From Castellaniella sp036379515 (GTDB lineage Bacteria > Pseudomonadota > Gammaproteobacteria > Burkholderiales > Burkholderiaceae_B): 64,000 bases of DNA. A model generated the notes under the pieces. That model did no database searches, was not told where the DNA came from, and saw only the letters and a list, made by a program, of their open reading frames with translations. A program made the translations under genes and the position numbers. The stretch spans positions 70,108 through 134,107 of the forward strand of contig NZ_DASVGN010000009.1 of NCBI RefSeq assembly GCF_036379515.1, in the 5' to 3' direction. Positions 35,511 to 41,006 of the stretch are shown piece after piece. How positions within the stretch are numbered: the stretch's first letter is position 1; the number at the start of each line of letters is the position of its first letter.

Positions 35511-35659
35511 GACGTCGACTCCGCAACGGACCTTTGATATTGCGCTTGGGCGGCCGCATCAGCCTTTGGATTTTTGACGTCATAAAAACAAGCTTCAGGG
35601 GGAACGGGGAGGGCCCACGAGCCAAGAAACTCTACAAGGAACAGGAATAGTTTGATCAT
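35507..35659 (-). CDS. Small hydrophobic lysis-cassette protein
   Basis: A 50-aa open frame beginning MIKLFLFLVEFLGSWALP, with a single hydrophobic N-terminal segment and a polar alanine/glutamine-rich tail. It ends in ATGA overlapping the i-spanin start and begins next to the endolysin stop, so the three are probably translated as a unit. The function is unknown; a small holin-accessory or antiholin role would fit its position. Confidence 0.5.
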   Translation of the reverse strand: MIKLFLFLVEFLGSWALPVPPEACFYDVKNPKADAAAQAQYQRSVAESTS

Positions 35660-36168
35660 TTATCGGTGCTCCATAAGTTGCTAGGTAACAGGCCCAAAGT
35701 GAGCTTTGCTTGCACTCGGGTTATCGCCTCGGCTTTGGTGATGTACCCGTCGCCATCACGATCTAGTCCCGCATTCTGCGAGTAGGCAATGGATGGCCGC
35801 GCGAACAGCACGTAATCGTCCGGCTTGCCGATGGCCTTGGGGTACAGGATTGCCATGTAGACGTCGGCCAAATTTCGCATGCGGCCCGCGTAGGGCTTGA
35901 AGTACAGTCGCACGTAATCAAGTTGCTCGACAGCCGACATGGCGGCCAGGGCTTCCGTACTGGTACCCAACCCACGCGCGGTGGCAGGCATGAACTGGAT
36001 CAATCCCACGGCACCAGACCCAGCTGCATTGCGAATATCGGGCCGGAAGGTCTCCGCAGACTCAAAAGCCATGCACGCCATGAGCCATGACGGCTCGATA
36101 TTCAGTCCTTGGCAGATGTTAGCGACCGTTGCCCGGAATGCTGGGCTTACCTTCGCCCCCCAGGCCAT
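35656..36168 (-). CDS. Phage endolysin, lytic-transglycosylase fold with C-terminal EF-hand
   Basis: A 170-aa SLT-type muralytic enzyme. The catalytic Glu is E36 in MAFESAETF, followed by the family block RNAAGSGAVGLIQFMPATA. Near the C terminus is a canonical 12-residue EF-hand loop, D136-x-D138-x-D140-G-x-I-T-x-x-E147, suggesting calcium control. No signal peptide is visible, so it would need the holin. I took ATG 36168, overlapping the holin gene end by 50 bases; the longer frame to 36336 is proline/serine-rich shadow. Confidence 0.78.
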   Translation of the reverse strand: MAWGAKVSPAFRATVANICQGLNIEPSWLMACMAFESAETFRPDIRNAAGSGAVGLIQFMPATARGLGTSTEALAAMSAVEQLDYVRLYFKPYAGRMRNLADVYMAILYPKAIGKPDDYVLFARPSIAYSQNAGLDRDGDGYITKAEAITRVQAKLTLGLLPSNLWSTDK

Positions 36169-36418
36169 CGTCGGTGGTGTGGAGCCGATCTTGCCGGATG
36201 ATGCGGGCGAGGATTCCGGCGGCAAGACAGGTGTAGCCGACCCACTTGAGCGCGGCATCAGGAATTGCAGAATGGATTTCAGCAGGAAGGATAAGCCAGA
36301 CATGGGCCACGGACTCCGGAAAGGCCTGCAGGACACCGAGAATACCGAGGCCCGCCGCCTGCAGACGGACGGACCAGAAACGATGGCAGGATCGCCATTC
36401 GGGGATGAGCTTCATCAT
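36119..36418 (-). CDS. Putative holin (two-TM small membrane protein)
   Basis: A 99-aa protein beginning MMKLIPEWRSCHRFWSV, with hydrophobic stretches at about residues 18-45 and 58-74 and a charged C-terminal tail. The KLIPEWR start and two-helix layout are shared with small holin-like proteins next to phage endolysins. It directly precedes and overlaps the transglycosylase endolysin, so timing of lysis is its likely job. Its start shares ATGA with the upstream gene stop. Confidence 0.65.
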   Translation of the reverse strand: MMKLIPEWRSCHRFWSVRLQAAGLGILGVLQAFPESVAHVWLILPAEIHSAIPDAALKWVGYTCLAAGILARIIRQDRLHTTDDGLGGEGKPSIPGNGR

Positions 36419-36717
36419 GGTTCGGCCCGCGCGCGCTGGCGCAACTCGTTCACGTCGTTCTCAAGCCGCGAAGCGCGGCTATCGAGCACATCGAGCCGCG
36501 CCGAATTGGCCTTTGTCGCGTCCACCATCTTGGCGAGCTGCACATCCTGCCGGGCGTCCAGACGCTCCATGCTGGCCAGCACTTCGGCCACGTGCGTGTT
36601 AGTCGCACTGATGCTCCACGCACCCCCGGCGATCAATCCGCCCAAGCTGATAGAGCACGCGATAAGCGCTTTGATCGATACGTGGATTGCGACCTCGCGG
36701 CCATCCTGTGTGCTCAT
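36415..36717 (-). CDS. Small membrane protein with coiled coil, lysis region
   Basis: A 100-aa protein with one transmembrane helix (about residues 14-36, IKALIACSISLGGLIAGGAW) and a heptad-rich helix after it (ERLDARQDVQLAKMVD...LDVLDSRASRLENDVNELRQ). This layout resembles phage XhlA-type membrane-anchored lysis helpers. The sequence family is not certain. It overlaps the holin start by four bases. Confidence 0.6.
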   Translation of the reverse strand: MSTQDGREVAIHVSIKALIACSISLGGLIAGGAWSISATNTHVAEVLASMERLDARQDVQLAKMVDATKANSARLDVLDSRASRLENDVNELRQRARAEP

Positions 36718-37121
36718 GAACCAACCTCCGGTTGCAGCAGTTCGGCCTTGCGGCTGGCGTCGATGACGCCTAGCGATGACATCAAGTCCAGCCCCATGCC
36801 GACAGCAGGATCGGTCAAGTCCACGAAGTCGGCGGCAATCAGGTTGTCATACGCCCGCTGCAGGTTGACATCGGTGCTGGCCCGGACAGCTGCGTATTCG
36901 GTGTTCGTAAACCTGTCCAGAAACTCGCGCGCTGACAGCACGGTGCGGCCCGTTGGCGTGGGTTGCACGTCCTCGATAGCCCATGCCGGGCCGCCCCGCC
37001 AGAAGGCTGCCTGCGTCTGCCGGTTATAGGCGGGGCAGTCCACCCCGGCGCGGCCCATCCAGGGGGCAGGGTCATCCGTTTGGATGTGTTCCAGGGTGTG
37101 AGGGCTGTAAGCGTCGTTCAT
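36714..37121 (-). CDS. Phage protein of unknown function, between the DGR reverse transcriptase and lysis genes
   Basis: A soluble-looking 135-aa protein, tryptophan- and aspartate-rich at the N terminus (DDPAPWMGRAGVDC), with a helical C-terminal half. It has no transmembrane segment or recognised motif. Its start overlaps the reverse-transcriptase stop by four bases, so it is expressed with the DGR. Its place near the fibre suggests a fibre-assembly or accessory role, but nothing in the sequence proves it. Confidence 0.5.
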   Translation of the reverse strand: MNDAYSPHTLEHIQTDDPAPWMGRAGVDCPAYNRQTQAAFWRGGPAWAIEDVQPTPTGRTVLSAREFLDRFTNTEYAAVRASTDVNLQRAYDNLIAADFVDLTDPAVGMGLDLMSSLGVIDASRKAELLQPEVGS

Positions 37122-38095
37122 GCGGCGATCCCCATGCGATTCATCAGGTTGTAGGTATCGGCGTGACAGGCATGGCCAGTCCAGGCATCCAGAAATCGAC
37201 GCAGTTTTTCGTCTTCGTGCCTGGCTCGAAGTGACCGAACTTTGCGCTTGGCTCTGGCCACCGAGTCACGGCGCAACAGCTTATGGGTATCCCAGATGCG
37301 GTATCCCACGAAATTCACGCCTCGTGTGGCCGGTATCAGGGACCAGTGCGAGAAGCTCAATCCCAGTGTCGTGCGGGCGAACCATTCGATTTTCAGGCGC
37401 AGCAGCGACATGGCTTCACGGGCCTGCGAGAGCACCACGATGTCATCCATGTAGCGAGCAAAGCGGGTGATACCAAGATGGTGCACAAGCCAACGATCTA
37501 CGACGTGGCCGATCACGTTAGCTGATAGCTGGCTAGTGAGGCGCCCAATATCAAGGCCTTGGCCAGACGTCGGGATCATGGTCTCAAGGAGCGACAGCGT
37601 GGGATGGCAACTGATCTTGCGCTGGTATTCGTGGTGCAGCACGTCACGCCGGATGCTGGCGAAATACTTGCTGAAGTCCGTCTTCAGAATCCATGCGCCA
37701 TCTGCTGGCATGTGCCGCAACATGGCCTGCACGTCGCAGGCTGCAGCATGAGTCCCTTTGCCGCGACGGCAGGCATAGGACTGCGGCAAGAACACACCGT
37801 CAAAGATGGGCTCAATGACATTGCACAGCGCGTGTTCGGCCACGCGGTCCACGAATGGCATGGCCGTAATCAGGCGTGGTTTGGGTTCGTAGATCATGAA
37901 CTTGTGTGGCTGACCGGGACGGTAGCTGCCGGCGGAAATTGAATCTCGAAGTCGCCCCAGGTTGGCCGCGAGATGTTCCCTGAACAATAGATGACCAAAG
38001 CTGTAGTGTTTGCCCTTGGCTGCCTGATGATAGGACCGCCAGATGTTCGCGTCCGTCACGATTTGAGGAAAAAGGTTCTTGTATCGTTTGCCCAT
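37118..38095 (-). CDS. brt: DGR reverse transcriptase (Brt-like)
   Basis: A 325-aa reverse transcriptase that copies the template repeat into mutagenised cDNA for transfer to the tail-fibre gene. Motif A Asp is D140 (KTDFSKYFAS), motif B reads IGRLTSQ (183-189) with the DGR-specific SQ, and the catalytic YMDD is at 215-218. It aligns along its length with Bordetella phage Brt, from MGKRY at the start through YEPKPRLI, YACRRGKGTHA and GYRIWDTHKLLRR to GHACHADTYN near the end. I took ATG 38095; an open frame continues to 38347 but that part encodes the template repeat. Confidence 0.95.
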   Translation of the reverse strand: MGKRYKNLFPQIVTDANIWRSYHQAAKGKHYSFGHLLFREHLAANLGRLRDSISAGSYRPGQPHKFMIYEPKPRLITAMPFVDRVAEHALCNVIEPIFDGVFLPQSYACRRGKGTHAAACDVQAMLRHMPADGAWILKTDFSKYFASIRRDVLHHEYQRKISCHPTLSLLETMIPTSGQGLDIGRLTSQLSANVIGHVVDRWLVHHLGITRFARYMDDIVVLSQAREAMSLLRLKIEWFARTTLGLSFSHWSLIPATRGVNFVGYRIWDTHKLLRRDSVARAKRKVRSLRARHEDEKLRRFLDAWTGHACHADTYNLMNRMGIAA

Positions 38096-38237
38096 GAAAT
38101 GCTGGCACGGCTTTCCAGACTTCGTACTCGCCGCTCTCCAGACCCAGTAGTGTGTTTGCCGAAGCAGGTAGACCGAGCTGACCATCGTGATGGCCTGGCC
38201 AAGACGCCGTAGCAGCTTGGCCGGATTGAAATTGATC

Positions 38238-38341
38238 GTCACCGGCGGCGCGCACGCTGTAATTCCAGTTCGAGTTCGAGAGCGCATTGTTAAAGTTCGC
38301 CGCCCGAGAGCCGGAATCCGCCGCATTATTGCGGTCGCCGC
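38238..38341 (-). repeat. DGR template repeat (TR)
   Basis: A 104-base copy of the tail-fibre variable repeat in the non-coding stretch 38096-38343 between avd and the reverse-transcriptase gene. On the coding (minus) strand it holds 21 adenines; 8 of these differ from the VR and none of the 83 other positions does. It preserves AAY-rich codons (AAT AAT, AAC, AAC, AAT, TAC) where the VR has other residues, so it is the unmutated master. It starts about three bases after the avd stop. Three further bases, 38342-38344, also differ only at adenines. A transcript across this spacer should be the RNA template. Confidence 0.95.
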
Positions 38342-38343
38342 TT

Positions 38344-38742
38344 TCATCTCGATCTACCCATTTGCAGTTTGGAGATCCACGCGCCCAGCATCGCGCCTGT
38401 TTCGGCCAGATGCACTTCAGCCACTTCGTGCTGGTGCCTGGACATCAGTTTGCGTGCTGGGTTTGAGGCAAACCGCAAATATTCGCGCAACGTCGCAAGA
38501 CCGGAATCCGCAAGATACAGGCGGCTTACCTGGTTCGATTTGCTCGCGTCATTGAATAGCGCTGTCTGGTCCAAGGCGCGCCCCAGGAACACGTCCCGAA
38601 ACACGCGGTGCTTGCCAGACCAATTCACTGCCATGGGGTAGACGTAATTCACGAACTCCATGTAGCGCTGCGTCACCGCCAGCCCACGGGCAGAGCCTCG
38701 AACTTCGATGACGGACGTTGCGTCTTGATTCTGTTGTTGCAT
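38344..38742 (-). CDS. avd: DGR accessory variability determinant (Avd)
   Basis: A 132-aa, mostly helical, basic protein. Avd forms a pentameric four-helix-bundle barrel that binds the reverse transcriptase and template RNA. It sits between VR and TR exactly as in BPP-1. The sequence ends in SKLQMGRSR with its stop touching the TR. Its ATG lies 11 bases after the fibre stop. The GGAGGA that could serve as ribosome-binding site is 22 bases from the ATG but brought to about six if the intervening hairpin (38749-38764) forms. Confidence 0.85.
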   Translation of the reverse strand: MQQQNQDATSVIEVRGSARGLAVTQRYMEFVNYVYPMAVNWSGKHRVFRDVFLGRALDQTALFNDASKSNQVSRLYLADSGLATLREYLRFASNPARKLMSRHQHEVAEVHLAETGAMLGAWISKLQMGRSR

Positions 38743-38748
38743 GGTGGC

Positions 38749-38764
38749 CCGCGCTACCGCGCGG
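38749..38764 (-). promoter_or_regulatory. Hairpin between VR and avd
   Basis: The minus strand reads CCGCGC-GGTA-GCGCGG, a perfect 6-bp stem with a tetraloop, 19 bases past the 3' end of the VR. In BPP-1 a stem-loop/cruciform just downstream of the VR is needed for efficient homing, so this is a strong candidate for the same element. It also contains the fibre stop codon and lies between a GGAGGA and the avd ATG. Confidence 0.6.
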
Positions 38765-40658
38765 TCCTCCCAAGATTCAGGTGGTCACCGGCGGCGCGCA
38801 CGCTGCAACTCCAGTTCGAGTTCGAGAGCGCATTGCTAAAGACCGCCGCCCGAGAGCCGGAATCCGCCGCACCATTGCGGGCGCCGCCCAGCAGGATCAA
38901 CCCGGTTGTTCCATACCATGATCCGCGACCCGTACCCGCATAAGCAGAGCCGTTGCTAGAATTGATCGGGCCGCCAATTACCCACACATGCCCGGTTGCT
39001 TGCTCAAGGCCGATACGCGATGTGAAGTTCGGCTGTCTGGCAGTCGCTGGGATCGTGACTGCGGCGCCACCCAGCGATTGGCCCTCAGTCACCCCAAACG
39101 CAGCAGAGATGAACTCCTCATAGCGGATGAGCCGCAGACCGTGGGCAGATACCAGCTCCTGCGCTTCCCACGCTCGCAGCGCTGCATACTTGAGTGTGCC
39201 GTCACCGCCCCACGCTGTGGGTATCTTGGGCAGGACTGTACCGGAGGCCACATCCGTGTTGTAGCGACTGATGCCGTTCGCATCCACATCCGTCCCGCAG
39301 AAGTAGATGGCAACCCAGCACTGTGCGATGGGGTCGAACACCATGCCGCGCTGCTCACCTTTGCAGCGCCAGGCCAGGTCCCAGATCGAAAACTCGTTGA
39401 TGCCGGCGATGCGGTCAACCTTCGCCTGCGTCCAGAGCATCGACCCGCCGCCTGATGTCACGCCAGACGCGGTATTGAAGCCACCAGCAGCTGGGGTGGT
39501 TCCGGGTGCCGTCAGACTGTAGTGAAAGCCCCCGATCTTGAGCGCGCCCGCTACTGGTGCTGAAGCAGGGCTCGTGAAAGGATCTGCGACCGCTATGGCG
39601 GTACTATCTGGCTTCACCCAAACGCTATAGTCTTCGCCAGGCGTCATGGTGCCGGGAAGAGTGATCGCCGTGTCAATTAGGAACGTAACGTAGGACCCTG
39701 CGACACTGACGTAGGTACCCGCACGGATCGATGCGCCCGCCGCGCCAGACTTGATGATGGCCGGGCCGTCGTAGGTCTTGACGAGGGTAAAGGGGTCCTT
39801 CATTGCATTCAGATAGGACTGAGCATTCGCCTCGCTGATTGCGGCATTGCTGGCCGATTGAGTCGCTGCCAGCTCCGCGCCATGAGCGCTGCCTTCACTG
39901 GTTGCGGCATTGTCCGCTGATGTGGCTGCGGCCAGTTCAGAAGCGTGTGCAGCATTCTGACTTGCCAGCGCTGCCGCCTGTGATAGTCCGGCTGCGACTT
40001 CGGAGCCGTGGGCCTTGCCTTCGCTGGCCAGAGCCGCACTGGCTGAACCAGCGGCATTGCCTTCGGACAGGGCTGCGGCCAGTTCAGAAGCATGCGCAGC
40101 ATTCTGACTTGCCAGCGCTGCCGCTGTACTTGTTGCTGCGTTGGTCTCGCTGGTGGCTGCGTGGCTCTCAGATGTCGCCGCCCCCGCCGCTGCATTCACC
40201 GCGTCCCGGGAGGCTTGAAGCAGTGAATCTCGGTACTGGTCGGCGGGTGTACTGTCGCTGATTCCGATCTTGATAGATCGGCTCAACTGTTCCGCATTTT
40301 GCTGACTCAGGATAGTGATCCGATCCAGCGCCGTCTCGATGACGTCAGGATAAAATTTGCCCTGATTTGTCAGATCCAGCGTCTGCAGGTAGGCAAGGGC
40401 ACTTGTGATTGTGAGCTTTTCCCCGGCGGGTAGAGGCACGGGTAACGTGACGGTACCTCCTGGGTCAGTGCCCTGGCCGGGGTTCATCGTGGCCGAATAG
40501 TCCGGCCCGTCAATGAGTGTTGATTCCACTCCAGCGCTATCAGTGTGGATGACCAGCAGGTCACTGATGGCAAAGACCGTGAACGCGAACGGAAAGGCGA
40601 CAGCGACGTCATTACCGTCGAAAGGTCCCGCCTTGCGGTTGTCACTGGATATGGTCAT
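38754..40658 (-). CDS. Tail fibre with DGR-diversified C-terminal lectin-like tip
   Basis: A 634-aa receptor-binding fibre. Residues about 1-130 form a podoviral fibre N-terminal domain (FDGNDVAVAFPFAF, LPAGEKLTITSAL, RITILSQQ) that attaches to the tail. Residues about 135-285 are alanine/serine-rich heptad-like repeats (ALASQNAAHASELAA, twice). A middle domain (about 290-400) leads to a C-type-lectin-like head ending in the VR (591-634, GGARNGAADSGSRAAV...SVRAAGDH). BPP-1 instead uses a separate 381-aa Mtd. I took ATG 40658 although no good ribosome-binding site is seen; TTG 40739 would start before the repeated promoter-like motif. Confidence 0.88.
   Translation of the reverse strand: MTISSDNRKAGPFDGNDVAVAFPFAFTVFAISDLLVIHTDSAGVESTLIDGPDYSATMNPGQGTDPGGTVTLPVPLPAGEKLTITSALAYLQTLDLTNQGKFYPDVIETALDRITILSQQNAEQLSRSIKIGISDSTPADQYRDSLLQASRDAVNAAAGAATSESHAATSETNAATSTAAALASQNAAHASELAAALSEGNAAGSASAALASEGKAHGSEVAAGLSQAAALASQNAAHASELAAATSADNAATSEGSAHGAELAATQSASNAAISEANAQSYLNAMKDPFTLVKTYDGPAIIKSGAAGASIRAGTYVSVAGSYVTFLIDTAITLPGTMTPGEDYSVWVKPDSTAIAVADPFTSPASAPVAGALKIGGFHYSLTAPGTTPAAGGFNTASGVTSGGGSMLWTQAKVDRIAGINEFSIWDLAWRCKGEQRGMVFDPIAQCWVAIYFCGTDVDANGISRYNTDVASGTVLPKIPTAWGGDGTLKYAALRAWEAQELVSAHGLRLIRYEEFISAAFGVTEGQSLGGAAVTIPATARQPNFTSRIGLEQATGHVWVIGGPINSSNGSAYAGTGRGSWYGTTGLILLGGARNGAADSGSRAAVFSNALSNSNWSCSVRAAGDHLNLGRTAR
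38784..38887 (-). repeat. DGR variable repeat (VR) in the tail-fibre 3' end
   Basis: A 104-base repeat matching the TR 546 bases to the left except at 8 positions, all template adenines: six A-to-G, one A-to-T and one A-to-C on the coding strand. Resulting changes against TR are D to A, N to G, N to V, N to S, N to S, and Y to C. The 3' end carries a GC-rich block (GCGCGCCGCCGG) like the initiation-of-homing region of BPP-1. The mutated residues lie on the exposed lectin face. Confidence 0.96.
39925..39977 (-). repeat. 53-base direct repeat in the fibre stalk, copy 1
   Basis: A near-identical copy lies at 40072-40124, 147 bases away. It encodes ALASQNAAHASELAA, part of the stalk heptads. Such repeats allow stalk length to change by recombination. 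Confidence 0.8.
40072..40124 (-). repeat. 53-base direct repeat in the fibre stalk, copy 2
   Basis: The partner of 39925-39977, differing at only a few third-codon positions. The 147-base (49-residue, seven-heptad) spacing keeps both frame and heptad register, as expected for an internally duplicated coiled coil. Confidence 0.8.
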
Positions 40659-40686
40659 TGGATTGAGCGCGCTGTTGATTGCCTGC

Positions 40687-40719
40687 AGGTTATCGCCCAA
40701 AATAGGAGATACGCGCACC
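40687..40719 (-). promoter_or_regulatory. Repeated late-gene motif upstream of the tail fibre
   Basis: The minus strand has GGTGCGCGTATCT, then 14 bases, then TAACCT. The same 13-mer, with a TAnnnT hexamer at identical spacing, occurs at 51180, 56686 and 59654. It may be a phage promoter; it lies about 30-60 bases before the fibre ATG. Confidence 0.5.
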
Positions 40720-40753
40720 CGGCCAGAGGTGGCTTCCAAGAGAGGTGGAGAGG

Positions 40754-41005
40754 ATGATCGACTATGTGTTTATGAGCTTGATGCTCGCGATTGGGCTCTT
40801 GATAGGCGTGGCCACGCTGCCATGGCGTTCTCGGTCGCACGATGAGGATGACGTGCTGTCTAGTGGTTCTGCCAGCCACGTCATTGCCCTAACACTATTC
40901 TGGCCTTTCATCGTGCCATACGCTGTGTGGGTGACCTTCAGGCACTGGTGGCGTATGTACGTGAACGCATGGCAGCGGCGCAACGAGGAACAAAGTCGTA
41001 GCTGA
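40754..41005 (+). CDS. Small two-TM membrane protein on the opposite strand, possible moron
   Basis: An 83-aa protein, the only plausible plus-strand gene in this part of the prophage. It has two hydrophobic helices (about residues 3-20, YVFMSLMLAIGLLIGVA, and 38-56, VIALTLFWPFIVPYAVWVTF) and a basic C-terminal tail. An AGAGG site is eight bases before ATG 40754. Opposite orientation between late genes is typical of morons expressed from a lysogen, for example in superinfection exclusion. The function is unknown; no homologue is recognised. Confidence 0.55.
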   Translation: MIDYVFMSLMLAIGLLIGVATLPWRSRSHDEDDVLSSGSASHVIALTLFWPFIVPYAVWVTFRHWWRMYVNAWQRRNEEQSRS

Positions 41006-41006
41006 G

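Noticed and set aside
35338..35625. 95-aa minus-strand frame over the spanin region
   Set aside because: Arginine/glycine-rich and overlaps the two spanin frames and the 50-aa gene in a third frame; a shadow.
37118..38095. Group II intron, retron or abortive-infection reverse transcriptase
   Set aside because: Motif B is the DGR type (SQ), avd is adjacent, and TR/VR with A-only differences are present; no intron RNA domains or msr/msd were seen.
38096..38347. N-terminal extension of the reverse transcriptase (84 residues)
   Set aside because: It encodes the template repeat out of frame with the fibre, has no similarity to Brt, and Brt homology begins at the ATG at 38095.
39925..40124. CRISPR-like repeats
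   Set aside because: Only two long repeats in frame within the fibre stalk, with coding spacing and no cas genes; no CRISPR array was seen anywhere in the window.
40659..40739. TTG start of the tail fibre
   Set aside because: It would place the repeated promoter-like motif inside the coding sequence and has no ribosome-binding site; podoviral fibre similarity starts at ATG 40658.
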